A DNA stretch of 64,000 bases from Paramecium sonneborni (GCA_905182985.1 CAJJDN010000054.1:228096-292095), one strand, 5' to 3'. Positions 1-12,065 are shown, counted from the stretch's first letter. Notes: a model not told the origin generated them from the sequence alone. A program made the numbers and translations.

Positions 1-653
1 AAATGTTAAGAATAGAGATTGTATAGAGTCATTCCTAATGACCAAATATCGCTTGATTCATCTGTATCTTTAGAAATACCTTAAATTTAAATTTCTGGAG
101 GTGCAAATTGAGGTGTTGCTTCAATGAATAATTCTTCACTTTTTGCCTTTTCCAGAGTTTGGATTGAGGAGAAATCACATAGTGCAAACTTAAATTCTTA
201 ATCTTTAATCTTTTTGAATACTATATTATCAGGCTTTACATCATAATGAATAAAATTTGACTTATGAATTTCTGATAAAGCATAAGCTATAGTTTAGGCA
301 ATTTTAAAGATATTTGTCTTAAGGTCTTGACTTCCAAGAGATGTAAGATTACCATCAAATAATTCGAATTCAGTATACAAAAAACTACCTGGTATATTCT
401 CTATTGGATATGTTGTATTTTTCCATTTAAAATCTTTTAATTAATTCCATTACTCATAATTTTATTTGTAATATCGATTTTAGATTCTAAGTGCAACTTC
501 TTCTTTTTGCTCTATTGAATTTATAAATTTTTTTGATTTGTATACTTTAGCACTTGCTCCAGTTCCTAACATTTATTCAATATGGTATTCAAGATTCTAG
601 TACTTTATTATATTGTTTTCATTTGAAACTTGAACGTTCCAATCATTCTACAT
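1..653 (-). CDS. Protein kinase-like gene, 3' end cut by window edge
   Basis: About 217 codons of a serine/threonine kinase-type domain; the C-terminal part lies outside the window. In ciliate code the product starts MQNDWNVQVS and has a glycine-loop stretch LGTGASAKVYKS, a catalytic loop HYDVKPDNIVF, a metal-loop position reading CDFSSI instead of DFG, then FAPPEI (APE-like) and SSDIWSLGMTLY (subdomain IX). The catalytic Asp and the Lys of the loop are kept, but HRD is HYD and DFG is DFS, so activity may be low or unusual. The ATG at 653 was chosen because it precedes the conserved loop with no other in-frame ATG nearby. Substrate unknown. The gene lies 131 bp downstream of another minus-strand kinase-like gene. 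Confidence 0.85.
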
Positions 654-784
654 TTCTATTAAAAATACTAACTATTTAAATAAAAAAATTATCTAATTCA
701 ATTTCATTTATTAATTCTCTTTCATATATTTATATAAAACAAATTAATATTTCATTATTTTATTATTAATATATATCAATTCTT

Positions 785-2356
785 TCATTTTTGTACAAAT
801 GTTTAAGTTTGTTTTTGAGAATTATTAATTTCTCTCTAAAATCTAGGATTTGTAACTCTACCATTAGCACCGTATTAAGGTTATTATTACTGTAAATTAT
901 TATTTAGATTAAATATTTATTTAGGTTATTGTTAAGATATCTATTATTACTAATTATTTTTTGAATCTACATCTTAATATTAATTTGTAATATTAGAATT
1001 TTGGGGAAAATTATTTTATGAAACTCTGAAAGTGTTATTTGGTTAAGGATTTTACTTAACTGCTTAAACTTAATCTGTTTCATTAGAAATCTAATCTTCA
1101 TTTGCTAATCTAGTATTATTGTTTGTTTAAGGCTATTAATTTCTTAATTGGGATGACAGAAATCCTTAGTTTATATTTGCAGTTTATTGCATAAATTTAC
1201 TTTCTCTTTGGATAGGTTGAGGATTAGGTTAATCGTTTTTATTAGAAGGAAACATATAATTTTGAAATTAATCTGCTGTTAGCATCGGATTATCTTAGTT
1301 ATGTTTTTTTTATAATATTTGTGGGTTCACCAAATCATATTTAATTTGTTAACCTTATTAGAGTTTATTTTAATCATTTTGAAAGTATTGGCATGATTAT
1401 GGTTATGGGATTTTCCATATTTGAGATACAATATTGGTAGGTTATTAGCTAGGTTATTAAATAATTTATTTGGGCTCCAATCGTATTGAGGATTTTTATT
1501 TAATTTGGGATTAACCCCTTAAATCTGAAATAGTTTAATTAATATCATATCGTTTCTGAAGATCAATTTGCATCATATTTAAGAGAAGGGTTTAATATTT
1601 CCGTTCTATTTTTAAATTATTCTAAATGATTGTATCAATATCATATTAAGTTATACTTGAAATTTTATTACAAACTTCATATTCAGTAGATCCTAAATAA
1701 AATAATAAAATACCATTAAACATTGGTACTCCAGTTAATAATTCATAAATCAATGCTCCAAAAGCCCAAATATCAACTGCTTATGTATATTATTCTGATG
1801 TTTTATTTATTTATTCTGGAGCAAAATAATAAGCAGTCCCAACTTTTTAAGTTTTTAACACATCAATCTCTTTTATAGTTCCAAAATCACAAATTTTATA
1901 TAAATCTTATGTATTACCTAAATCATCTTTTACTTAGAATACTAATACATTTTCAGGTGTTATGTTTCTATGAGCATAACCCATTTCATGAATTTCTCTT
2001 AATCCATTAGCTATTTCTTTCATTATAAATCTTATGTCATCATGCTTTATTGTACCTTAACGTTGTATTCTATCATACAAACTCTCTTTACAGTATTCCA
2101 TAACCATATAATAATATTTACCTATTTTTTCTACATGAAGGGTTTTTATTAAATTTTTATATTTTTTACCTTTCATTTTTAGTAACATCATTAATTCAGC
2201 TTCATTTATACTTTCTTATATCTTAATCGCAACTATTTAGTGTGTTTATAGATTTTATCCTTTGACAACATATCCATAAGAACCTTAACCAAGTGTTTCT
2301 GTGATTTTATATTGATTGTTTTCAATCATAATTGGTTAAGCTGTATTTCTCATCAT
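785..2356 (-). CDS. Predicted pseudokinase with long Gln/Asn-rich tail
   Basis: Uninterrupted 523-codon frame in ciliate code. Residues about 15-260 form a kinase fold: glycine loop LGQGSYGYVVKG, VAIKI (VAIK lysine), catalytic loop HRNITPENVLVF, CDFGTIKEIDV, YYFAPEQI and AVDIWAFGALIYELLTG. The proton-acceptor Asp of HRD is replaced by Asn, which in known families normally abolishes phosphotransfer, while the VAIK Lys and DFG Asp remain. This suggests an ATP-binding pseudokinase (inference). Residues about 260-523 are low-complexity, rich in Gln and Asn, with no recognised domain. No intron was needed: no in-frame TGA lies between start and stop. It is in tandem with the kinase gene next door. 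It may be a scaffold or regulator; a weakly active kinase cannot be excluded. Confidence 0.85.
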
Positions 2357-3584
2357 TTTCTATTAAATATATTATATAATATATAATTTATATTAAGATC
2401 TTCTCTTTTTTATAAATATATTTAAGCGATTAGAATAAATGAGCATGTTGAATAGGAATTTTGATATTATGATATATGAGAACTTTTAAAATGAATGAAT
2501 TTTCATAAATATCAGTTCTTTATTTTACTTTTAAGAACTAAGATCTAGTCTAATTCTCAAAGGGATTTTACTATATGATACTTATAAAATAAAACCTTTA
2601 TAATTTAATTTTTGGTTTATTGACAAGATTCTAAATTATTTTATTGATCTTTATGTAATTATAAATTTATGAGAGCCTTTTATAGCTTTATATAATTACT
2701 ATTATTCTCTATGTTCATTAATATTTAGCTCTATTATCTGATTATTTTTAAGGTACTTAAGGTGTACAAATATTCAATTTAATTAAAAAATTTTTTTGTT
2801 TATATTTATTTAAATAAAATGTCATTAACTTTAATTATTTAAATAAGTTTTAAAATATTATAATAAATTTAGATGAATTTTATACAAAACTTCCTTTTGA
2901 GAAGTTCATGATGTATTGAACAATTATTTAATATTATTACAAATTTTTATCTTTATATATTATCTAGAGAACTATTTCACAGTTTATTAAAAATATATCA
3001 TGTACAAATTTTAATTCAAACTATCTAATCAATGCCATTTTAGATGTTTCTCTATACTTAATTTTCAAAAAAGACTTATGATATTCATATACAATTGCTC
3101 AATATTTAAATGATATTTCTTTTTTAATATTAAAAATATAATTAAATCTAAATAAATAAAATGTAACTCGTTTAATCTCTAATGAGTGTGATATTTTTTC
3201 GTTAAATTAAGATTTTCGTTATCAATAAAATCCAATAATTTTGGTATTTTTTCATTAGGATCTTAAATAAATTCAATGATTTTATAGGATTTAATTCTAT
3301 CTTTCTTTTTAACTATAAGCAATATTATAATTAACTTGAAACTACTTAAATTTAAATAGCAAAATTTTGATAAGATTTTACATAATGTGAAAAATCAGAT
3401 ATATTAGTTTGAAAAAAAAAACTGACCCTGATAAAAATTTGATTAATAATAAAAACAAATTGAATAAATTGATATTTCAGAAACTATTCATGAATCCAAA
3501 AATTATTAAGACGCTATTCAAAAAGACATCAATAATTTAATTTTTAAGATAATAAATATAAAATAAAAGAAAAATGAAAACGTA
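2357..3584. other. 1.2-kb stretch without a confident gene
   Basis: Unusually long for a gap in this gene-dense window. On the minus strand about 3065-3320 translates as a coherent Lys/Ile/Leu-rich segment (for example EFIQDPNEKIPKLLDFID), and coding-like translation resumes after several TGA codons down to about 2850. This looks like a decayed gene, but no complete frame or start was found. The rest is plain AT-rich DNA. Confidence 0.4.
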
Positions 3585-5565
3585 TCAATTATGTCTTCTA
3601 CTTAATTTATTTTTTTATGTTTCTTCAGCATCAGATGTTTGGAGCATCGTTATTAATAATCTAGTATGATCTTCAAATTCTGTGTCTTCTTTTTAATTGT
3701 TAGCTTTAGGTTTAATTGTTATCGCATTTTTTTCTAATTAACTCATACTAATCTTTATTTTATTAATTACTTTCGCTTTCTTATTTTTTAATTGAATAGA
3801 TTGTCACTTAATTATTACAAATGTGAATATATTCTATTTCTTTCTAATATTTCTTATCTACTTATTTGCATAGATGTTTATTATAACAGATTCTATATTA
3901 ATTTAAAAATTTATTTACATTTTAATATTACTTTAATTAATTTTTTTCATCAACTTATCTATATTTCTCTGTAATTTCTAACATTCTATATTCATTTTAT
4001 CGTTTCTATCTATCTAATATATCTTATTTGTCTTATTCTTTTAATTTTCTCATTTCTTATTTCAATAAAATTTTATTATCATATTCTTCCTAAATTGATT
4101 AATTTGATTACTTTTTTAACTTTATTAAATTATTCTATTTTCAAAAATTTTTCATTTATTTACTTTAATTTCTCACTAGAAAAATAATATTAATATTTAC
4201 TCTCTATCTTTAAAAATATCTCCTTAATTAGATTTAATTTTTCTTTATTTTTATTTAATTTCCAATTTTTTTTCTTAATCTACATTCTAAATCGACTTTT
4301 AATTAATTTAAAAATCTTTTTCTTTTTATACCATCTTTTCTAAAAGTTAATTAATGTGCTCTTGTGATATCTTGTCTTTAAGTTACTTTTGTTGTTTCAT
4401 AATTTATTGTTCTTTAATATTTTATTCTTTTATTTTTTCTATTTTGTTTTAAATTAATTCTTTTTGCAATTTCTCACTATTATATAATTTTTATTATATT
4501 TTAGCCATTTGCATTTAACAATCAATATCAATTTATTTTTCGAATTCTTCTTTTCTCATTAAGGCTTATTCTCTTTTTTTCTTTTCTTTCTAATCATCAT
4601 TTTTAATTATCATTTTACTTCTATATTCATTAGTTCTTATTATTAATTTATTCTTACGATAATTATTATTATAAATTTTTTTGTGGTTCATTATCTCTAG
4701 GTTGAGACTTGCATTCCATTTCCTAAGTATCTATTCTTTTATTTTCAACTTTCTTAGATGAACAATATTTCTCTTTCATTTCCTTTTATTTTTACATCAT
4801 AGTTTTAACTATTCTTTAATCTCTTTCCTATAATTTTTCTAACAATTCAACTCTTCTTTTATCTTCTTCTAATTTAATTTAAGCTTCTCTCTAATTTAAA
4901 TAAATTTAATGTACTATTTTCTAAATTTTATGTTTATTATATCTTGATAATTCTTTATTAAGTCCCCCTTCTAATTCAGGAACATCTTAACATTCACCTA
5001 AAGTTTAAGGAACTGAACCTTCAAGCAAATCCTATTATTATAAATACTATAAAGTCTTATTATAAGCATAATCCATTTATTTTTTCAATCTAGATTAATA
5101 AATAAAACTATAAAAACATACTCAGACTAATCTATATTAGAACCTTATTTATGAGAAACTGATCTTTCAAGAGAGTCAATTGAAGCAAATTATAATTAAC
5201 GTTATCTATTTTTTCGGATGATTTCTTTTCTTTTCTAAAATATTTCATTCAATAATTCTAAAATATTGTTGTATTTTACAATTAGTTTTATTAACATAAT
5301 GTTCATATCGCAATTGAGTAATTTCATCATTATTGCCTTCAGTAGTACGAAAATAGTTAAGATCTCTAAAATACTATGAAAAAATGGTTTACTTTATTTG
5401 GAAAATGTTTAGATCTATACCTAACTTCTAACATGCTTAGAGAGTTCTTGGAGAGTTTGGTTTTAAATTTATTCCATTAAATACAACTTAATTTGGAGAT
5501 TAAGTAATATTGGATGAATTAAGATCCAATGAACTAGCAACTTCTCTTTGTGATTTTCCTTACAT
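3585..5565 (-). CDS. Coiled-coil protein, six short introns
   Basis: Spliced product of about 609 residues beginning MQGKSQREVASS. The N-terminal 100 residues hold a segment NGINLKPNSPRTLQACQKLG and DEITQLRYEHY; the rest is highly charged, Glu/Lys/Gln-rich and predicted to be mostly coiled coil (EEFEKQIDIDCQMQMAKI and similar). The introns I place are 5258-5279 (22 nt), 5090-5121 (32), 4636-4657 (22; a 37-nt reading keeps the same frame), 4176-4200 (25), 4090-4111 (22) and a less certain 28-nt one near 3780-3810. Most would give a frameshift or a TGA stop if retained. With them removed the frame is a multiple of three. Function unknown; a structural or basal-body/cytoskeletal role is only a guess from composition. 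The last exon could instead end at 3673. Confidence 0.75.
4176..4200 (-). other. 25-nt spliceosomal intron (type example)
   Basis: Starts GTAAAT and ends TCTAG on the minus strand. Keeping it puts the codons TAG TGA in frame and ends the protein; removing it joins the exons into one continuous coiled-coil frame. It is typical of the 17-32 nt introns seen throughout this window. Confidence 0.85.
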
Positions 5566-5873
5566 AAATTATAAAATATTTTATTTCTTTATGTAAAATT
5601 TTATTAATTCTTAATATTCTGATTTCTAATCACTTAATAGATTGAGTATAGATTATCTAATATAAAAAAGTGAATATTATGATTGTAAAAGAGTCGTAGT
5701 AAATTTTTATAATTTAAGATAATTTTAAATAAGAATAGTAGAGTAGTATCCTTTAATATAGATATAAAAAGTATGTGAATGAATGAAAGATGAAAGAAAG
5801 AAAGAGATGGATATAAATATTATTTTATATTGTAATAAAAAGCATATGAATTATTGATTAAGTTAAAAATTAA
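5566..5873. other. Intergenic, nothing recognised
   Basis: 308 bp of AT-rich DNA between the start of the coiled-coil gene and the stop of the chromodomain gene, both on the minus strand. No frame, repeat or RNA gene was seen. It must contain the promoter of the coiled-coil gene. Confidence 0.6.
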
Positions 5874-6329
5874 TCAAGAGTTGGAATTTAGACAATTTAG
5901 AGCATTTTAGTATTACTAGTTATGTTTCTTATTGGTATTTTTAGAATCCTCTTTTAAGTTGGACATTTTAAAGTTGTAATTGCTTTAGTTAGATTATACA
6001 CTAAAATCACTTAAAATAATTTCCTGTATATCATTTTCTTAAGGCGCATTTTTGATTAAAAATTGTGTAAGTTTCTTTAATAAGCATTACTTAAGAAGTT
6101 CTAAATTAATGTTTTTTTTAGATTATTTAGCCTCTTATGCTTAATCAAATTCTTTAACCATTTTCTTGACATGTGGATTTTATAAGTGTTCAATTGGTTC
6201 CCAAGTATTTTATGAATGTGGATAGCCTTTCCATTTAATTTAATAGAGATTGGCTTTAGTTGATTCATCAAATATCCTATCTACTATAGATTCAACTTCA
6301 TATTCTTTTTTGTATGTTTTTCTTTTCAT
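5874..6329 (-). CDS. Small chromodomain protein (HP1/Polycomb type)
   Basis: Single exon, 151 residues, start MKRKTYKKEYEVESIV. Residues about 9-60 match the chromodomain consensus: YEVESIVDRIFDES, then LYQIKWKGYPHSQNTWEPIE and HLQNP. The aromatic-cage positions are present: Tyr in YEVE, Trp in KWKG and Trp in TWEP. This family binds methylated lysine on histone H3 tails (known). The C-terminal 90 residues are Asn/Gln/Ser-rich with no chromoshadow domain seen, so it is not a full HP1. In ciliates chromodomain proteins act in heterochromatin and in programmed DNA elimination; which role applies here cannot be told from sequence. Neighbours give no further clue. Confidence 0.93.
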
Positions 6330-6630
6330 TAGCAATAAATAATTAATTGAATTAAGTTTAAATTAATTATTCAAATAAGTTGTGATTTTAGTAATGTTTT
6401 TGGGAGATGAAAAATTGAAGGCAAATCGAAATTTATAAAATTCTATATATATATATATAAAATAATAAAGAGACTTATAATAATGAAGAATAAGTTAAGT
6501 GTAATAGGATTAGAAAGGTGAAAGTAATAAGAAAGTGTTTTGTAATAAGTTTATAAATGAGTGAATGAGAATTGTAATGAATGAAATATATGTATGGTAA
6601 GTAATTAAATAAAAAAAAAAAATAATAATA
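6330..6630. other. Divergent intergenic region
   Basis: About 300 bp between the starts of the minus-strand chromodomain gene and the plus-strand carboxypeptidase relic. It contains a (TA)n run near 6446-6460 and a poly-A run followed by ATA repeats just before 6631. No defined regulatory motif was recognised. Confidence 0.5.
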
Positions 6631-7120
6631 ATGATGTCATTATTAATAACAGGATTTATAATAGGATCAATTTATGGTGTTAGCCCTGATGATGATAAAG
6701 TAATATTGCCAGGTTGGGGTGAATATAAATTTAGCATTTATTCAGGATATATTCCTATTGATACAGGATTAATGTAAATGAGTAAGAATGGAAGTTATGA
6801 AATACTTCCATTTTTAAGTTAATCAGGAATTAGAATGTTAATATATTCAGGTGATTAAGATGCTATCGTGTGAATAATAAATTAATATGACTTGGAATAT
6901 AAGAATTAGAATCTTGGACTCCATGGGGTAATTCAGATTTAGATTTAGCTGGATGGATTAACTTAATATAATTATTTAAAATTTGTTGTCGTTAGAGGAG
7001 CTAGACATGTACTTTATTCTTTATTTATTTCTCTAGATGGTTCCTGAAGATCAAAGATAATATGGCTTTGAAATGTTTGATAGTTTCATTTATGATAATC
7101 GATTCCCTAAATATTCATGA
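6631..7120 (+). pseudogene. Serine carboxypeptidase (S10) relic with missing core
   Basis: The product begins with a hydrophobic signal-like segment (MMSLLITGFIIGSIYG), continues LPGWGEYKFSIYSGYIPI as S10 enzymes do near the N-terminus, and then jumps to the C-terminal third: LIYSGDQDAIV (catalytic Asp region), ESWTPWGNSDLDLAGW, and GARH followed by MVPEDQR (catalytic His). The roughly 250 residues between, including the GESYAG nucleophile Ser, are absent. Reading is also broken by TGA after GDQDAIV and by a frame change before ESWTPW. A 28-nt intron (GTACTT...CTAG) splits H from MVPED at exactly the position of the 24-nt intron in the intact gene at 58105-59564, so the two are paralogues. 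It cannot make an active peptidase. Confidence 0.85.
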
Positions 7121-7229
7121 AATTTGTAAATATTATATTAATTACATATATCTAATTCACCATTTCCATTATTCATCCTATATCTATTATATTACTTTTA
7201 TATAATAAATAACAAATAAATAATTATTT

Positions 7230-7679
7230 ATGAATACTTGCTCAACAACAGATTTTGATAAAACAGCATAGTTTTTCTTTCCGAATTCATTAAATCCTAC
7301 ATATTCTCCTTAGAAATAATAACAAAAATCTCTTTAAATCATATGCATTGACCCCTTTAAAAAAGGATCTAATACTAATATCAAAATTAAAAGAACAAAT
7401 AGTTAAATAGAACTTCCTAAATTGTAATTATATACTGAGGTTGAATCTCCTGATAATCATAACAAAATTAGAGCAAATTTTATTAGAGATTAATTATATA
7501 CACCTAATGCAAGTAGAGCAGAAAGATTCCCATGTAATAACATAAATAAATCAAATGAATCTAGTCCTTAAAAAATGTCTAGTTAAATCAGTTTCAATAA
7601 ATAAAAACAAACTTAAAAATCATTTTTAAAGTGTGGTCCTCAATAAAAAATAGTCACAAGAATTTTCGGAGAATTATGA
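7230..7679 (+). CDS. Hypothetical protein, 149 aa
   Basis: Intronless frame in ciliate code, start MNTCSTTDFDKTAQ, end VTRIFGEL. Polar and basic, with many Ser, Asn, Lys and Gln; no membrane segment, no domain recognised. A short region RANFIRDQLYTPNASRAERF looks ordered. It ends 36 bp from the convergent minus-strand gene. Codon use resembles its neighbours, so I take it as real, but it could be lineage-specific. Confidence 0.6.
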
Positions 7680-7715
7680 TATTATTTTAATTATTAATAT
7701 TGATTATATCAATAA

Positions 7716-9273
7716 TCACTATTAATCTTCCTCTTCATCATCATCTCCAAATATCAATTCAAATATATTTTGATCTTAAATTCTACTAGGTAGAATATCT
7801 TCCTAATCTTCAGAAAATTTTATAATTCTTTTATCCTATTTACTCATAACCCTATGTCTGAAATCTATCGTTATTCTCTATTTATAACAATCTTTCTTAT
7901 TGATTTGTATTATAACAATTTGATTTCTATGACAATGGTAAACCTAAAGCAACTGGATTAAATTAACCCTAAGATTAATTAAATTCTTAAGCTTGCATGA
8001 AACCACCAAATTTAATCTAAAGTCTTATAATCAATATAAATACACTTTTTTATCAATCAACAAAAGGTTTCTATTATTTGCTGCTATATTTAGTTTCTCA
8101 TTTTTTCTTTCATTAATTTTCTTAATCTTTATTTTTTCATCAATATTATAAGGTTTAGGAATTCCATTCAAGTATCCATCTCCCATCACTCTCTAACTAA
8201 AAAATACATTAGGATTAGATTTTCTATCATCTTCTATAGTATTGTATTCTTTTTTATAATTATTTAATTATATTCTTATCATAAGACATAGAATAACTAT
8301 TCCTTTTTATTTTATTCTATTCTCTTTCTTTTTCTTATCTTCATCCTCATCAACTATTATTGCAGTATTCTACTTTATAGATATCCAAAATGCTGAAATA
8401 TGAGAATTCGAAGGATTGCCATATGTACTATCACATAATGAAGATTTTTCATTCATATTATTTCTTAGAATCTAAAATGTGTTAACTTTGGGGAATAACA
8501 AAGAATTACTTTGAGTTTTGACAACAACAATAATAAATTAAAAATTCCTTTTCAGTATTAAAAATTATTTAAAGAATATAATAAATAATATGAATATAAA
8601 CACTTAGCGTATTTACATTTAAGTTGTATCCTAATCCAATATATTGATTATTTGTTTAATTTAAGTATTTAATATTGTAATTTGAAATATTTCTAATTTT
8701 TAATGTTCATTATTGTTATTTTTCTTTTTGATCCTTAATTACCTATGTACTTAATAACCAAATGACTTATTATCTCTGTAAAATAATTCTTTCTGGTACT
8801 GACCCTAAAAGCCTTATTAACTTAAAGTTCATTTAATATACTCAAATAGAGAGCCTAATTATTACAGCAAAAAGTTCATCTCATTTTAACCAAATATATC
8901 ATATTCTTTTTAAATTGCAATATGATCTTCATTCATATAAATCCTTAATTGTCTAATTATTATATTTTGGTAATTCAAATGATTCTATATGACTCTATTA
9001 GTTCTTTTGGATATAAATTTTAAGTTGCCCATCCCTTATTTTAATCCAACAATATTCTTAAATCTTGCTTCAAAAGCTCCATAAATTCTCTTATGACCTT
9101 TTTTTCATCTCTAGCTTCTATATTATAGAAATTATCCTTTTTTGTTATTTCTACTTCTTCAAACAATGTTCCTAATAATTTTTATCCAAAATTGAATTTC
9201 TTATCTATTATTGTTAATATGACATTTTTTTAATAATATTTTGAGGATTTTCATACATATTTAATTGAAACAT
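7716..9273 (-). CDS. Hypothetical locus with two A-run frameshifts
   Basis: Coherent protein sequence covers the whole span but not in one frame. The N-terminal part MFQLNMYENPQNIIKK continues as NVILTIIDKKFNFGQ only if one A is added to a run of seven A near 9225. A second A-run near 9107 needs one A between EARDEKK and GHKRIYGAFEARF. A 21-nt intron (GTATAT...TTTAAG, containing TGA, near 8823-8843) then keeps the frame, and 29-nt and 25-nt introns occur near 8020-8050 and 7890-7915. The C-terminus is acidic (GDDDEEEDQQ). No family recognised. The span 8460-8640 has weaker coding character, so two genes, with a second start at 8456, remain possible. Two indels in homopolymers suggest sequence error or a young pseudogene. 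Confidence 0.5.
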
Positions 9274-9375
9274 TCTAATTTATTCTATGAATAATCAATG
9301 TCTTAATTTAAATTAATCTTCTAAATATTATTAATGATATTGTATAATATATAATTTATTAAGAAATCAAATTAA

Positions 9376-12065
9376 ATGCTTTAAGAAAATCCTATTCATA
9401 ACTTTAACTAATCTTTTGGACCTAAATAATAAACTGCAAATCCAAAAATATGTTATAAAGAAACTCCTGAATCTCATATTTCCTTATATTCAGAAGGATT
9501 ATTATCTCCTTTCCCAGAAAACTCTCCTTCCAATTGGTAAAGAAAGAAAATTACATATTAAAATTCTTTCAATACTTTAGATAAACAAAATATTTTATAA
9601 TTTCAATAAACTTTGAGACCAAAAGCATAAACCTCATAAATGGCTAAATTTTTAAAAATAAATAAAATAATGGCAATTGTACAAAGATTTAAGTCCAATC
9701 TCTTTATAAATGCCTATATATTACCTAAGAGACTATAGGAATAGTTTTCAAAGCAAGAAAAGTATACAAATACTTTTGTTTAGAATGATTCAAAAAGTAA
9801 AATCGTTATACATTTTTATAGAAAGAAATCAATAAAGTAAATAAATCCCTCTTATTTCACCATCAAGTCCTATTTCATAAATCTTCGATATGTTAAGTAT
9901 AATTGTTCAATTGATGGCTTTATGGATAATTTCAATTATGGCTGTATTTACTAATCTAGATGAAAATTAAGCTTAAATTATTCTATTTACAGTTGCCTTT
10001 CTTGTTTTTGAACTCATTTTCACTCTAAATAGAGCAATTATTATTAAAGGTCTAATAATAGAAGATCGTTCAATAATATTTAAAAATTTCGTTAAACAAT
10101 CTTGTTTTCTCTATTCTTTAGAAATCATAATATGCATTTATATATCTTTGAATTAGAATTTCTTATAATAAGGAGGAGCATTTTTACTTCTAATTTTACT
10201 TGCTGTTATTATAGGAAGAATACTCTAATAATATGATAATTTAATTGATACATTATATTAATTATCAATTCCTAGTGATTTACTTGATTTAATCACTTTG
10301 ATTATTTCAATATATTATTTCGCTCATTTTATAGCATGTTGCTGGTTATATTGTGGATTGCTTTAAGAAGATACTGGATCTTGGATAACTTATTATGAAT
10401 TATCTAATCAAGATATTTGGATTAAATATAGTACTTCATTCTATTGGGCAACTATGACTATGGTAACTGTTGGTTATGGAGATATTACACCAAAGAATTA
10501 AACTGAAATGATTTTTTGTGATATAGCTATGTTTCTATCAAGTTGTGTTTTTGCATATTCTATGAATTCAATTGGAATAATACTCAAAAATATTAATGAT
10601 AAGAAAGTAAATTATAAGTATATGAATTGTTTTATACATAGAAAGAGTACTATCATTCTCAATTAATATATGAAGAAGAATGATATATCTAATCATATAT
10701 AAGATAAACTTAGAAATTACTTAAAATATTAAATCAAGAATGAATACAATGAAATTTAAAAGGATGCTATTAAAATATTAAAATAGTTTCCAAAAGGAAT
10801 AGAATAAGAAATCTCTTAAAATATTAATAGTAGAATATTATAAAAAATTAAAATATTCGAATAATTTACTAAATGGACTAAATCAGAATTAATTGACAAA
10901 ATTGAATTAATTAGTTATACACCAGGTGAATATATATATCATTAAGATACTAATCAAAATATTGAATTGTATAAATTTTATTTATTTTTACATTAGATGT
11001 TATGTTTATTAAGGTTCTGTAGATATAATAGAACAATAAAGTTAACAAAATATTCAACAATTGAAATAAGGAGAAATATTTGGTGAATTTTAATTTTTTA
11101 CTGGTTTCAATCCTTCAACTTCAGCTATTAGTAATGGTTTTTCTATCATTGCAAAAATTAATAGACAAAAATTCCTTAAGATATTATAGGATGCAAAAAA
11201 AGATTAAGAAAAATTTCATTAAATTAAAGATAGAATACTTTTATATAAAGATTATAGTGATCTTATGATTAGTTGTAAATTTTGTAAAAAAATATCTCAT
11301 ATCTTTTATCAATGTCCTATGTTATCATATCAACCAGATATGGAATCTAGAATAAAAAAAGAAGAATTGTATCCTTAAGAATAATATAGAATTCCATTTA
11401 AAAGAAGTATATTAACAAAAAAAAAATCATTACTTTTGTAAAAAGAAATTTTTGATAAAATTAAGAAATATCAGGAAATTAATGGAATAGATTAAATTGA
11501 AGATAATGTATAAAGTGAAACTCAAACTAACTCTATTGAGGAAGAATAATTCTATCATGTTAATGAAATTTAATAAAGTATGAAAAACATATTGTAGGTG
11601 CCTAAAAATTCTTAGATGATAGAAAAAACTTCAAGATTATCTATTAATCAAAATCATTTTGGGTTTTGTAGACCATCAATTGTTTAAACTTTCAAAGAAA
11701 AATCAAATACTAAAGGAAATTAAAATCAGTTAACTATTTCAAATCATAATGTCTCTTCCAAATATATTGTTGAATCAAAAAGTTCAACTAAATGGAACAT
11801 GTTAGACAATTTTATTGATTAATTACAATTTCACTATTTAGACATTGATTGCATATAAGAATATGAAATATATATGAAACATAACAACTTTAAGTAAGTG
11901 ATTAAAGAACTTAATTAAAGACCTAAATATAATCGACAATTATAAAGATTATCAAAATATTCCTATAATTATTATGTGAAAATTATGGCTGTAAAAATTA
12001 GAGAATATTTAGATGATGATGAGATAAATGAAAATGTATTTAGTAAATCTTTAAGAAAAAATTGA
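9376..12065 (+). CDS. Cyclic-nucleotide-binding K+ channel (CNG/KCNH type)
   Basis: Large membrane protein. Order: polar N-terminus (MLQENPIHNFNQ...), transmembrane segments from about 9920 to 10370, pore helix and filter SFYWATMTMVTVGYGDITP at about 10437-10494, S6 helix through IAMFLSSCVFAYSMNSIG, C-linker, then a cyclic-nucleotide-binding domain (TPGEYIYHQD, YVYQGSVDIIEQQ, GEIFGEFQFFTGFNPSTSAI). TVGYGD is the canonical K+ selectivity filter. The plasma or ciliary membrane is the expected site. A 28-nt intron near 10968-10995 must be removed to join the CNBD, and another is needed near 9900. The C-tail has a CKFC...C element and long polar stretches. Paramecium has many such channels governing swimming; the specific gating ligand is not visible. 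Confidence 0.92.

Noticed and set aside
3574..3669. Plus-strand frame with a signal-peptide-like start (MKTYQLCLLLNLFF)
   Set aside because: It lies opposite the last exon of the coiled-coil gene and ends after 31 codons; probably antisense noise.
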